A stretch of 64,000 bases of DNA from Pasteuria penetrans (lineage in GTDB: Bacteria > Bacillota > Bacilli > Thermoactinomycetales > Thermoactinomycetaceae). The notes under the pieces are model-generated. The model saw only the letters and a program-made list of their open reading frames with translations, was not told where the DNA came from and made no database searches. The stretch lies in assembly GCF_900538055.1 (NCBI RefSeq), contig NZ_UZAC03000001.1, positions 1,240,001-1,304,000 of the forward strand, in the 5' to 3' direction. Shown here in pieces: positions 37,720 to 47,394 of the stretch (its first letter is position 1; the number at the start of each line of letters is the position of its first letter). The translations under genes were made by a program, and so were the position numbers.

Positions 37720-38230
37720 TCAAAATCGTCTGTTATCCACGGTGGGTCTTGATAACCATTCCAATGCGAAATTGGTTTACACCCTCCTTGGCTTGTTCCC
37801 CACTGAAATGGGAAGATACGACACAATACCATGGGTAGTCCATACAAACATGTACTCATCCCATTGATTATGGACACGATTGAGAAGTTTCTGAAATATA
37901 GCGATCGTATACTGATCAATCAGCTCCCCTATGAGGGTCCTTTGAGGGAAGCATTGGGTGGTAAAAAAGAGTAGACCACTTATGAGCGAAAGGACACTAT
38001 ATGAGAGTCGAAATCACCTCAATGCCTATGAAGAAGCCACAGACTAATGAGGTCACAAGGATCAGGTCTACTCCGATTTCACCCAAATTTTTGATGGAAA
38101 TCATGGATATGAAACCATGTTTTAATCGGATAGATCCATATCCTGCTGTATCAGGAACCTGAACCGCAATGTGTTGATTTTCTTGGTTATTTGGGTTGCA
38201 GTTCGTCCGATGGTCCAACCCGCCCTCCCC
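37720..38230 (+). pseudogene. Remnant of an IS1182-like transposase, N-terminal part
   Basis: Plus-strand pieces in shifting frames recall the intact transposase: NAKLVYTL, RYDTIPW, MDTIEKFLKYSDRILINQLPYEGPLREALGGKK (written here for position; the conserved core is E-G-P-L-R-E-A-L-G-G-K-K near 37950) and LYESRNHLNAYEEATD. These align with residues about 30-160 of the protein at 1062-2738. Stops and indels break it throughout. Confidence 0.65.
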
Positions 38231-38572
38231 TTCCTTCCGAAATGTGTTGCCCCAAATTTTATGAAAATCATAGGCAGAATTTCGTATACAATCCTATCAT
38301 ATATTCATAACTTTATTTTGTTTATCAATTTAATTTATATAAAATTAAAATTATTAAATAGTAAAAATATAATTATGCCCGCAAGCTGTTTGCAACATAT
38401 TCTGTATGTGGATAGAACTCCTCTTGGGTACTTCTGGCCCTACGTCCGTGAAACAAACGTTGGACCACATGGTATCCACAGATAAAACAAAAAAATAATA
38501 TGAAATAGCATAAAAGATATGGAAGATTAATCCCTCCCCTGAACTATAGAAACCCAAAACGCCATGCTATCA
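38231..38572. other. Gene-free spacer
   Basis: About 340 bases, AT-rich from 38290 to 38370. No supportable feature. Confidence 0.35.
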
Positions 38573-39850
38573 TCAACCACTCCGATCCCTATGCCCGCTT
38601 CCTATATTCCCATCGGAGAACAAGTTAGGAAGAACCATCAAACAGGTACACAAGGAAAAAATTCCGGCCACAATAAAAACACTACGCAACCCATCCATCC
38701 CGCCAACAACCCTAACCACCACGGACCCAAGGAGTAACGGTCCCACACATCGACCCAACGAATCAAGGGAAAATTGAAAACCATAAACACTCCCTATCTC
38801 CCCTCTAGGGGCGGCTACGGCCAACAGTGCGGCGATTGAAGGTGAAATACCGGCCATACACACCCCTAAAGGAAAACTCAAGGCAATAATCATCCATTGA
38901 TTAGCGGCAAAAGCAAAACCCATCAAAAAAAGCGCTGCACCGAACGAACAAACGAAAAACACCCTATAGGAGCCCCACCGATCGCCCCATTTCCCCATCC
39001 ATGGGGAAGCAACAGCAGTAGCAATTGCTGTAACAGAAAATAGAATGCTCGCCCAATAGATCCGGTCATCCCCGGGGGATAACAACAACTGCAGAAGATA
39101 GGATAAGAGCGTTAGATAACTGCCCACAGCGATCGGCACCAAAAAGGAAATCACCAGTAACTTCCGTAATAAACGATGGCGAAACCACTGTATACACTGC
39201 CAAAAAAGATTCCCCCGCGGACCCGCTCGCCTTTCCTTCTCCACATCATCAAGAGCAAAAACGATGACAAAGGTCATCAAGGCCAACATACCCGCAACGA
39301 TCAGAAAGGTATTCTGATAGGGTGAAAACACATTCCCCTTATCCCGTAAAATACTGGTGAGCCACCCCCCGAATAGGGGTCCCGTCACAATACCAATCGA
39401 GGTCCCAACCTGCAACATGCTCACTGAATATTGCAAACGCCGCGTGGGCGCGGATGCACCCACCATCGTCACTGCAGTAGGGAGAAAACCAGCAACGACC
39501 CCCTCGGCCAAGCGCAACAATAACAATTCCCATGGGGAATCCGCTAAAGACATCAAGAAAATCACTACAGTGGTACCCAATACGGAACGGACCACCATCC
39601 ACCTATACCCTAGACGATCAGAAAGCCTACCCCAAATCGGCAAAACTAAAAACATGGTGAGATACGTTGACCCCTCAATAATCCCCATCCACATGGTCAA
39701 ATTTTCCGGACCCTCGACACCCATCGCCTGTAGGTATTGAGGGAGAAACACAGGAACCATCGTGATGGACACATGGACAATACAAGACGTCACCATCAAA
39801 ATGTACATTGTGCGGCGCCACCCACTGTGGGCATTGACGGAAGGAACCAT
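38573..39850 (-). CDS. MFS drug/efflux-type transporter, copy 2
   Basis: About 425 residues with 12 membrane helices. It has the MFS motif GRLSDRLGYRWMVVRS, RLAEGVVAGFLPTA in helix 4 and GKWGDRWGSYRVFF in the C-half, and is alike throughout to the transporter at 34607-36007. The preferred start is the ATG at 39850, with agagggg 8 bases upstream; an ATG at 39877 is also open. It probably arose by an old duplication of transporter 1. Role inferred as efflux. Confidence 0.85.
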   Translation of the reverse strand: MVPSVNAHSGWRRTMYILMVTSCIVHVSITMVPVFLPQYLQAMGVEGPENLTMWMGIIEGSTYLTMFLVLPIWGRLSDRLGYRWMVVRSVLGTTVVIFLMSLADSPWELLLLRLAEGVVAGFLPTAVTMVGASAPTRRLQYSVSMLQVGTSIGIVTGPLFGGWLTSILRDKGNVFSPYQNTFLIVAGMLALMTFVIVFALDDVEKERRAGPRGNLFWQCIQWFRHRLLRKLLVISFLVPIAVGSYLTLLSYLLQLLLSPGDDRIYWASILFSVTAIATAVASPWMGKWGDRWGSYRVFFVCSFGAALFLMGFAFAANQWMIIALSFPLGVCMAGISPSIAALLAVAAPRGEIGSVYGFQFSLDSLGRCVGPLLLGSVVVRVVGGMDGLRSVFIVAGIFSLCTCLMVLPNLFSDGNIGSGHRDRSG

Positions 39851-39942
39851 AACTTCATTCCCCTCTACCCAATTCATGACTCACCACATCCTACTTCCTG
39901 GCAGAACCCATACCATAAGGCCTTGCAGGTCTGAACCCCATC

Positions 39943-39970
39943 TATTTTCCATATAATTTTTATGGAAAAT
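39943..39970. promoter_or_regulatory. Perfect 10-bp hairpin upstream of MFS transporter 2
   Basis: attttccata and its complement flank an 8-base AT loop. It lies about 90 bases before the transporter start, so it could be an operator, but no promoter boxes are clear. Confidence 0.3.
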
Positions 39971-40978
39971 AATCACTCTCCAAATACTAAAGCAGTTTCC
40001 ATCCTAATCAGAGGACCTTCATGGGCACGAACCTATTCTCCCGCACCACAAAAAGCTACGCACTCCTGGATTCGCAAAACAGGCCCCAACCATAATGTAA
40101 AAATCGCGGGCCCTAGAATACCAAATAACCAACTGGATAACCATGATATGTACACCCAAAATACTTTTGAGATAAAATCCAGAAAACCCAGATGGGATGC
40201 CCTTCAGAACCCCTTCTCCCAAGCCAAGTGGGTACTATAGCAATTCCGGTGAAAAACAAAATACCGTTGGTTATAACAAGGAACGATAGCTAATTAACAT
40301 AGAATGTATACCAAAATTTAAAATTTAATAAAGTAAAATTTAGTAGATTATATCAATTGCAATCCACTCGGATCATGGGGACGATAGCACAAAAAACTTG
40401 ACCACCCGTTTTGAATGCAATCCGTCATTCATAGTTCAGTTCATCCCTTACCCTATCAGGGAAAAATTCTCGCACTGGCGATATCTCTTCTCCTGATACA
40501 AATCCAAAAACAGGAGATATACAAACACATTCCCAACCTACCCAACCCACGATCTTTCTATAATAGTTTTGAATAATTTACAAAAACTATAGAAAAATGA
40601 ATATTGACCCGCGAAGGAAACAATCCAATGAAAGCCTCATACGAACCCCTCACCTACACCGTTACCCCAAAAATGCAACACAAATATGTTCTTAGGGAAC
40701 ACCCCAAAATCACCAAAACCAAACAACAATCCACGGGACTCCATCAAGTCCCGTCCGGGACCCCCAGAAATTGGTTCATTACAGAACCTATTGACACATT
40801 GTATTTTATGTAAAAACCACAAACCGATTCCTAATAAAGATGTTTCATGAAAATAAAAATTAAATATATAAAACCCAGCACGACCCCAGAGTGACCCTTC
40901 CCGTTCCAGTGCCCTCTCTATCAATTGACACCCATCCCACCCAACATCCCAATGGGGGCCACATGAAGGAAAATCCCC
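39971..40978. other. Gene-free spacer
   Basis: About 1 kb. A minus-strand frame near 40019-40222 is hydrophobic (KSILGVHIMVIQLVIWY) and could be a remnant of a membrane protein, but it has no clear start, ribosome site or family match. Nothing else found. Confidence 0.35.
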
Positions 40979-41338
40979 CTACCCTGTCCGATCAACCCCC
41001 GCCACGGCCCTTTCCATCTCCTGCATCTTGACCGAGATAACTTCCCTCAGACCAGCAGGAACAACAGCCTCTGTATCAAGACCATGAGGAAAATAGTGTC
41101 GAGCCAGTACGGGAGCCCGTAGGACTAACTCCGCACGGGGGTTCTCAAGCCTGCGTTTCCCAATCACATCACCATGCAAACGAAGATAGTAACGCACCCT
41201 ATCGTCCACAAACTCATGGTCGTACACAACCTGATGATAATCCCAACTCTCCCTCACAAAACCAATGCTGAACATAGCCCTCTCTAGATCAGAAAAACTC
41301 CTTTGTACGCCCTCAACCGCCGTATTCAGAAAGATCAT
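40979..41338 (-). CDS. yugN: YugN-like protein
   Basis: 119 residues, the usual size. Family features are the central FVRESWDYHQVVYDHEF and RVRYYLRLHGDV, followed by LARHYFPHGLDTEA, which fits the YugN HYYPHG motif. The ATG has aggagggg upstream. It is the last of a minus-strand row: amidase, phosphorylase, glutaminase, ylaN, yugN. The biochemical role of YugN is unknown. Confidence 0.7.
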   Translation of the reverse strand: MIFLNTAVEGVQRSFSDLERAMFSIGFVRESWDYHQVVYDHEFVDDRVRYYLRLHGDVIGKRRLENPRAELVLRAPVLARHYFPHGLDTEAVVPAGLREVISVKMQEMERAVAGVDRTG

Positions 41339-41474
41339 CCGCCATCCCCCTCCTGTCCAAACCCGCCCCTAAGGGGAAAAACACACAAAACGATCCGCGA
41401 GAAAGTTACCCCTTACAATCCACCACCGCATTGAATTCAACAAAGGGCCAAGGGGGAGAATGATGACCCCCGTC

Positions 41475-41756
41475 TCAGATCCTATCAGGGGGAAGACTCG
41501 TACACAGATCTGCCAGACGTCGCTCCAAATCCCCCAATAAACGCTGCCCCTGTTCCCGCGTAATCAGACCCACACGGATAGCAAAATGAATCTGGCGGGA
41601 GAAACCAAACATCTGGGTATCTAAAACCTCCTCGTAAAGTGGGCACTTAGGTAAGGTGAGATGTTTCATTTGCACCTCAATCAAACGATTGATCTTCTCA
41701 GCATCCTCCCGTAAAACCCGCAAGGCCTTTGTCTCCTTATCCACCATTGTCGTCAC
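41475..41756 (-). CDS. ylaN: YlaN family protein (UPF0358)
   Basis: 93 residues with the GTG start at 41756, the same length as B. subtilis YlaN. Almost the whole protein matches the family: [35 protein letters not shown] and [17 protein letters not shown]. The GTG has aaggggggtg 8 bases upstream. YlaN is implicated in iron homeostasis together with Fur in related Firmicutes. It lies just downstream of glutaminase, the same neighbour order as ylaM-ylaN in B. subtilis. Confidence 0.93.
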   Translation of the reverse strand: MTTMVDKETKALRVLREDAEKINRLIEVQMKHLTLPKCPLYEEVLDTQMFGFSRQIHFAIRVGLITREQGQRLLGDLERRLADLCTSLPPDRI

Positions 41757-41810
41757 AAACCCACCCCCCTTCCGCACCCCATTCGATCCCTTTGTGTACA
41801 CAACCCACAT

Positions 41811-42728
41811 TTAGAAAATACTCAGACCCCACTCGCAGGAGAGCTCCCGAAGAACAGCACATCCACCCACACTATTACCCTTTTCATCCAAGGAGGGGCC
41901 AAATACACCAACACCCATCCGGCTGGGCACAGAGGCCAAAATCCCGCCCGAAACACCGCTCTTAGCAGGAATACCAACCTTAATAGCAAATTCCCCTGAG
42001 GCATTGTACATACCACATGTTACCATAAAGGTTTTCACCAAACGAGCTAGGGATTCCGAAAATAGGAGATTTCCGTGCCTATCGGACCCATACTGCGCCA
42101 AACAAAATCCCATATTGGCAAGATCTACACAATCTACCTGAACAGAACATTGACGCAGATACAACTCCAACGTCGCATCCACATCATCAATGAGATTCAA
42201 CTCCTTCAACAGGTGAGCCAGCGCCCGATTTCGATGAGCGTGGGCCTGCTCCGACTGGTACACGGCTTCTATAGAATCTATTTTATCATTACCGGCCATA
42301 GAACGAACCAACGATAGGAATCTCTCCAAACACTCCGACACCGTATTTCCTTTGATCAGGCTACACACAACCATTGCACCGGCATTGATCATTGGATTGA
42401 GCGGCTTGCGGGAGGAAAAAACCTCCATTTTATAAATGGAATTGAAAGGATCCCCTGTAGGCTCCATCCCCACCTTAGAAAAAACCTCGTCTTCACCCCT
42501 ATCAGACAAAGCGAGAATGAGGGAGGCCACCTTGGAAATACTCTGTAGGGTGAAAGGTGTTCTGGACGCACCCGCCTCCCAACAACACCCATCGGCTGTA
42601 AGTACAGCAATCCCCAGGGCACCCGGATCCTGCTCTTTCAGCAATGGAATATAGGTTACAATCTCCCCCTGACTACATCGAACGCGGTGTCGGTCCACCA
42701 ACTGTTGTAGGAACGATGCCTGGATCAA
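41811..42728 (-). CDS. glsA: Glutaminase
   Basis: About 305 residues. It hydrolyses glutamine to glutamate and ammonia through a serine-dependent beta-lactamase-like fold. FTLQSISKVASLILAL contains the catalytic Ser-x-x-Lys, NPMINAGAMVV the conserved Asn, and MGFCLAQYG and AIKVGIPAKSGVSGGIL the later active-site motifs. The TTG at 42728 is preferred for its gggagg seven bases upstream and because the family begins near this point; a TTG at 42788 is open. It corresponds by position to B. subtilis ylaM. Confidence 0.95.
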   Translation of the reverse strand: MIQASFLQQLVDRHRVRCSQGEIVTYIPLLKEQDPGALGIAVLTADGCCWEAGASRTPFTLQSISKVASLILALSDRGEDEVFSKVGMEPTGDPFNSIYKMEVFSSRKPLNPMINAGAMVVCSLIKGNTVSECLERFLSLVRSMAGNDKIDSIEAVYQSEQAHAHRNRALAHLLKELNLIDDVDATLELYLRQCSVQVDCVDLANMGFCLAQYGSDRHGNLLFSESLARLVKTFMVTCGMYNASGEFAIKVGIPAKSGVSGGILASVPSRMGVGVFGPSLDEKGNSVGGCAVLRELSCEWGLSIF

Positions 42729-42821
42729 AACGTTTCCTCCCAAGCTTACTACATATGAATCTATTGAATCTACAGAACTCGAAAACAAACAAAGGCTCCA
42801 TCCCTCCCCCCGAGGATACCC

Positions 42822-43673
42822 CTAGGGTGAGGATTGCTGGTCTAACAATGTAGGCTTACGCAACCAACGACAACGACATTCAGATACCGACGGCTCAGGG
42901 AGCGACGACAAGGCATCCAACAAGATCTTCCCCATGGTTGTCGCCTCCCCATAGAATAGAGATGTCAAATCCCCGTGATCCCAATCGCCCCCTACACCCT
43001 CTGCCGCATTCACGATCATGTAAATCCCCGCATAACAGGCACCAATCTCGCGCGCCAGGTACACCTCCGGGACTACACTCTGCCCAATGACATCTGCACC
43101 CCATTGCCGATAAGCTCGTACCTCTGCCCGGCTTTCAAAATGACGGCCATCCGTAGTAAGGTAAACACCGTGCTTATGAACACGACGCCTACTACCCGAC
43201 AAATTTCCAGCAGCTGCCTCGAATAGACATGCACGCAAGGACGGACAAAAGGGATCACGCATAACCAGGAGATAGGGGAGATCGAGAGATACATCGGACC
43301 GCTGTGAATGATCAATGTAGTCATCGACAATCACAAAATCCCGCAGTGAGAGGGATTGATGGATGCATCCCACGCCCCCCTCCGCCAGAATCTGCCGTAC
43401 ACCAGCCTCTTTAAAAACCCAAAATAACTGTTGGGAGGCCGTAGAACGACTGACAACCCCCGGTCGCCAACCATGCATACGGCACGATAACACCTTACGA
43501 TCCCGAAAGGACCAAACGTCCAAATCCGGACTCGCGCCGTAAGGTGTATCCACAACCAACCCCGTTTCCAACATTTCAATCTCTGAATGGGAAAGATCGG
43601 ACGGAAAATCCATGGAAAATGTACTAGAACCACCAATAATCGCGCAAGAAACCACTGGAACATCGCCTGACAA
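42822..43673 (-). CDS. MTA phosphorylase / purine nucleoside phosphorylase family
   Basis: 283 residues. The start SCAIIGGSSTFSM holds the phosphate-binding GGSS loop; AEGGVGCIHQSLSLRDFVI and ADVIGQSVVPEVYLAREIG are MTAP-family motifs. Such enzymes cleave 5'-methylthioadenosine or purine nucleosides with phosphate, giving adenine for salvage. Which substrate it prefers cannot be told by eye; the closing residues (CRCRWLRK) are unusual. It starts with TTG behind gaggtg, just after the amidase-like gene. Confidence 0.85.
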   Translation of the reverse strand: MSGDVPVVSCAIIGGSSTFSMDFPSDLSHSEIEMLETGLVVDTPYGASPDLDVWSFRDRKVLSCRMHGWRPGVVSRSTASQQLFWVFKEAGVRQILAEGGVGCIHQSLSLRDFVIVDDYIDHSQRSDVSLDLPYLLVMRDPFCPSLRACLFEAAAGNLSGSRRRVHKHGVYLTTDGRHFESRAEVRAYRQWGADVIGQSVVPEVYLAREIGACYAGIYMIVNAAEGVGGDWDHGDLTSLFYGEATTMGKILLDALSSLPEPSVSECRCRWLRKPTLLDQQSSP

Positions 43674-43692
43674 CCGTCCTGCACCTCATTCA

Positions 43693-44682
43693 TCAATTTT
43701 TCGAAAACTTTAAAAATGCGTATCTCGTCTTAGGGGTCCAGGAAGGGGAATCGAGATACCGCCAATCCCTATAACGACTCGCCACTGTTTGGGCGTGAAC
43801 AAGGGGCTCCCCTAATGGATCTATCGCTGTCACAATCGTATTATGGCCCCAAATACCCGCACCCTTCCAATCATAGCAAACAATATCCCCCGGTGCCAAT
43901 GCCCGTACATCCTCCACCGGATCCACCCGCAGACCACCCTCCGGCCTCCGTACATGAAGAGTACAAAGATACCGGTAGAGGGAATGGGCTACCGTCCATG
44001 TCAAACTCCATCGGGGATCTCCCCCCTGACTAGCATACCACCAACCACACCGAGGGGAAAAATTGCAATATTCCATTTTCAATCCCCCTGCATGCAAACA
44101 CTGGGAAACAAAATTGGTACATTGATTATCCCCCGGCACCCAAAAATCGATATTCGGTTGGTTCCAATGAACTTCTGCATAAGCCACGGCCCGGGATGGA
44201 CTATAGGTAATTCCCTCTGCACCCATCTCCATCTCGGGCGGAGTAGAAAAGGAAAAAGACTTGAACCACATCCCTCCTTGGAAGGTGGACAGCGGATCAT
44301 TCGTACGAAAATCCCCCAGTACCACCCCATGGATCGATCTCCGAAATATAAATCCCTGGCATCCTTCTCTCTCTTCTTCCCAGCAATCACCTAAGACCTC
44401 ATAGAGAGATTGTACGGTGAAAAGAATCAAGAATTCCGAATGCGATGGAAATTGCCGCCCACCCACATTATGTATTCGCAAACTCCGCTTAAGAATTTGA
44501 ATACCGCGCTTACGCCATAGCCTATGCATTCTATAAATTCGCATCTCCTCCCGCCACAAGGACCTTTGGGCAGTTGGGAGAGCGGGCAAGGCATTCACCA
44601 ACGGTATACCTATCAACCAGGTTTGTTGAATTCTTACAAGCCAATGTTCTATAATATGCCACCCAATAAAACCTGCAACCAT
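43693..44682 (-). CDS. Putative amidase-domain protein (Amidase_6 type)
   Basis: About 329 residues. Residues 175-330 hold an NlpC-like Cys hydrolase motif set: NQCTNFVSQCLHAGG (candidate catalytic Cys), WWYASQ, SLTWTVA, then WGHNTIVTAI (candidate His). Such domains occur in spore-associated or cell-wall proteins of Bacillus. The N-terminal ~35 residues are hydrophobic (AGFIGWHIIEHWLV) and may anchor it. Starts are ambiguous: the ATG at 44682 has ggggtgg, and a later ATG at 44544 is also plausible. It heads a minus-strand run to yugN. The substrate is unknown; a wall-amide role is inferred. Confidence 0.7.
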   Translation of the reverse strand: MVAGFIGWHIIEHWLVRIQQTWLIGIPLVNALPALPTAQRSLWREEMRIYRMHRLWRKRGIQILKRSLRIHNVGGRQFPSHSEFLILFTVQSLYEVLGDCWEEEREGCQGFIFRRSIHGVVLGDFRTNDPLSTFQGGMWFKSFSFSTPPEMEMGAEGITYSPSRAVAYAEVHWNQPNIDFWVPGDNQCTNFVSQCLHAGGLKMEYCNFSPRCGWWYASQGGDPRWSLTWTVAHSLYRYLCTLHVRRPEGGLRVDPVEDVRALAPGDIVCYDWKGAGIWGHNTIVTAIDPLGEPLVHAQTVASRYRDWRYLDSPSWTPKTRYAFLKFSKN

Positions 44683-45299
44683 CCCGACTTCCACCCCCAG
44701 GGCGGGTCCGGTATCTCACAACCACAGGGAACTAGAATTCCGGTCAGAAACAGAAAACCACACACAGCGCAATGAAATACACCACGGGGGCCGTGGACCC
44801 CATCCTGTCAGGAAAACCCAACGTTCCAAACCATTCCACAAGACTCGAATGTGCACCTAAAAGCGGTCCAACAAGGTTACGTCGTATTCACCCTTTCGTC
44901 TGCTGTCCTTGCAATACAAAGTCCACACCCAGGACAACCCCTCCCTGTCGTAATCTCCCCCGAGGGGGGATTTTGGACCTTTTGGGCCCCTCTTTCCAGC
45001 CGTAACATCATCCCCATACCCCGCACAGGGACCGTAGCCGTAGATCAGGATATGGGATGAAGACCCTATCCGCCCCGAAACGCCTGAGTATCTCCAGGAC
45101 AAGGGGATATGGGGTTTCATCAAAGAAGCTCACGAAATATACCCCCCATCCGTATTTACGGCGTCGTTTACGAGCCAGATGTGGCACATCATGCACCAGC
45201 AGCTTACTCGGACTATACTCGCAGGAAATCTTCTATGGGGGTAAGGTTCCCAAATTAGGATCCGGTCGGTCTTTATTGCCACTTCCCCATCCCATTGCC
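44683..45299. other. Gene-free spacer
   Basis: About 620 bases with no convincing gene. A minus-strand frame near 45008-45196 includes VSFFDETPYPLVLEILRRFGA, faintly like a polysaccharide deacetylase opening, but it lacks the catalytic motifs and is not called. Confidence 0.35.
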
Positions 45300-46030
45300 A
45301 AGGGAACCCACTATGAACTAGTGGATCCAACCCCGCAACTGGGGTGTCCTATCCAAGATCTCGGCAAGTCCAGTGAACGAACGATCCCGGGATGAGCCTA
45401 CCCCTGACGTACTGCTGGGACCTTTACTCCACCTCAAACCGTGTGATTCTGTACTAATGACTCCGCTTTCTTCCCATGCGAACCCCCGTGGGCTTATTGC
45501 CTGTTACTAAAAAGCTAGACTACTCTTGTCCTCTGACTCCATCCCATTACAGAAATCCCCCACTACTACAACAAGTGAATAGACCCAACCTCACGACTGG
45601 GTCTCTCCTAGAACCATGTGTACGTAAAAGCCTCCATTGTATGGATTCCCCATTACTCAAGTCCATTCTTCCTAGTAGCGAGCCAGTGAACGAACAACCT
45701 TGGCTGGTGAAAACCCTACTCTTTCCATGACGCCGGGCTCCATTCCCTTCAGAATTGCGTACCTCTGTACCTGGATCTACTTTGGAACAACCCCGCTTCC
45801 TTCACGTACAAACCCCCCGATAGGTTGTTTGTCTGGTACCAAAAGCCGGACAATTCCGTCCCCACGCACAACGCAAATACTGTATCTTCAGCAAGGGGGT
45901 CCGGATCCGACAAGTTTCCCCGGCAGAATGCTCCGGCATCATCCGTCCGTCATACGGTTTTCCCGGCAGATCAGGTCTTATGCCCCCACGCAGATTCCGC
46001 CGCAAGGAAATTTACTACCCTGCAATGATC
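45300..46030 (-). mobile_element. Two eroded group II intron relics in tandem
   Basis: Minus strand. A degraded domain V (45611-45648, about 38 nt) is followed by a domain VI-like stem (45578-45610) whose sequence, ending 'gggtctattcac', resembles 'gggtctactcgac' of the relic at 18105. Bases 45465-45525 and 45788-45848 are homologous 60-base blocks, showing that two copies lie head to tail. A segment (minus strand, about 45530-45570) also matches the 'tagtagtg..ggg.ttctgtaatgg' part of the relic at 17820. No reverse transcriptase. Confidence 0.55.
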
Positions 46031-46058
46031 CCCCACTGGAGGAGGGGAAGAGTACATC

Positions 46059-47090
46059 CTAACGGAAACGGAGCAAAGCCCCTCTGGCCAAAAAATCACA
46101 ACGATTGTTCCACTTCACACTGCTATGTCCTTTAACCTTAATAAAATCGATATGAGATCTGGAATGAAATAAATCCAGTAACTGAACCCACAAATCCTTG
46201 TTTTCTACCGCCTTGCCCGTGGAGGTCCGCCAACCATTTTCCCGCCAACGAACGTACCAGCGCTGTTTAAAACAGTTGACCAAGTAAGCACTATCAGAAT
46301 GGACATGCACCCCAACGCTGGGCGGCAATTTGCGTAGAGCCTCAATCACGGCCATCATTTCCATCCGATTGTTTGTCGTATGGCGTTCTCCTCCTGATAA
46401 CTCCTCCGGGCCTGTAGCCAGCAAAAGAACAGCGGCCCAACCACCGGGACCAGGATTACCAGAACAGGCGCCATCCGTATAAATATCTACAACCTCCGCT
46501 TTTCCTATCGTTTCCTGCCCCCTTTTCCCTGATCCTTCCTTCCATAAGCTGCGCAAAGTCCCTGCAACACTCCCCCAATCTTGTTCGGCTTCCTTCAAAC
46601 GCGCTGGGCTACGCAACAGGTAAGCGGGGTGATAGGTCGGTAAAAAATATATTCCCTTGAGCTCAAACCCATGTCCGCGAACCGCACTAATACGAATTTT
46701 CGTTTTGAAAAATACCTGCGTCGCCACCGCCCCCAACAAAACAACAAGTCGCGGTTGAATGATGGAAAACTGTTGCCAAAGGATGGGTAAGCAAGCCGAT
46801 ACCTCATCGGGAAAGGGTGTACGGTTATCGGGCGGGCGACACTTGATCACGTTGGTAATGTAAATATCGGAACGCGAAATACCTGCGGTGGTCAACATCT
46901 CATTCAACAATTGTCCCGCCCGTCCCACAAAGGGACGACCCTGACGATCCTCCCCCGCCCCTGGCCCTTCTCCTATCAACATAAGCTTTGCAGATGAATT
47001 ACCTTCCCCCAGAACCACACGCTGACGATGGGTAGAGAGACGACAACATGTACAGTTGTGATATTTCGTATGCAAACTCTTAAGATCCAC
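46059..47090 (-). CDS. Family 4 uracil-DNA glycosylase fused to RNase HI
   Basis: About 343 residues in one continuous frame. Residues 1-195 are a family 4 [4Fe-4S] UDG: NCTCCR supplies the first Cys pair, VIKCRPPDNR and SACLPIL the others (15 residues apart); LMLIGEGPGAGEDRQG is motif A and PTYHPAYLLR motif B. Residues about 205-343 are RNase HI with its four acidic residues: DIYTDGACSGNPGPGG (Asp), NNRMEMMAV (Glu), HSDSAYLVNC (Asp) and NNRCDFLARG (Asp). The linker is short and basic. The start is the GTG at 47090, behind aggga; the open frame continues upstream only because it crosses the two tRNA genes. Such a fusion would join removal of uracil and of ribonucleotides from DNA. Confidence 0.85.
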   Translation of the reverse strand: MDLKSLHTKYHNCTCCRLSTHRQRVVLGEGNSSAKLMLIGEGPGAGEDRQGRPFVGRAGQLLNEMLTTAGISRSDIYITNVIKCRPPDNRTPFPDEVSACLPILWQQFSIIQPRLVVLLGAVATQVFFKTKIRISAVRGHGFELKGIYFLPTYHPAYLLRSPARLKEAEQDWGSVAGTLRSLWKEGSGKRGQETIGKAEVVDIYTDGACSGNPGPGGWAAVLLLATGPEELSGGERHTTNNRMEMMAVIEALRKLPPSVGVHVHSDSAYLVNCFKQRWYVRWRENGWRTSTGKAVENKDLWVQLLDLFHSRSHIDFIKVKGHSSVKWNNRCDFLARGALLRFR

Positions 47091-47190
47091 AATCTCTAAC
47101 TCCCTAGATATTCCAACTATTCCCTTGATTGAATCGTGGAAGAACACAAAAAAGACACCACGAAGGGTGCCCCTCTCCTTGTCACAACAA

Positions 47191-47264
47191 TCGGGATGAC
47201 AGGATTTGAACCTGCGACCCCCTGGTCCCAAACCAGGTGCTCTACCAAGCTGAGCCACATCCCG
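47191..47264 (-). tRNA. tRNA-Pro (TGG)
   Basis: Minus-strand cloverleaf of 74 nt: acceptor CGGGATG pairs with CATCCCG, anticodon loop TTTGGGA (anticodon TGG) in a CCTGG/CCAGG stem, and T loop GGTTCAAATCC. CCA is not encoded. Confidence 0.95.
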
Positions 47265-47311
47265 CTGATGAACCTTCCCTCCGCATCCCCCACCGACCAT
47301 GCAAAACCCGA

Positions 47312-47394
47312 TGCCGAAGGTGGGAGTCGAACCCACACTCCACAAGGGAACACGATTTTGAGTCGTGCGCGTCTGCCGATTCCGCCACTCCGGC
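47312..47394 (-). tRNA. tRNA-Leu (CAA)
   Basis: Minus-strand, 83 nt with a long variable arm as in class II tRNAs. Acceptor GCCGGAG pairs with CTTCGGC (one G-U), the anticodon stem CACGA/TCGTG encloses loop CTCAAAA (anticodon CAA), and the T loop is GGTTCGACTCC. It lies 47 bases before tRNA-Pro in the same direction, so the pair and the UDG-RNase H gene may share a transcript. Confidence 0.93.

Noticed and set aside
45008-45196. Possible polysaccharide deacetylase fragment (minus strand)
   Set aside because: Only one weakly similar segment; the TFDDGP-type and His motifs are absent.
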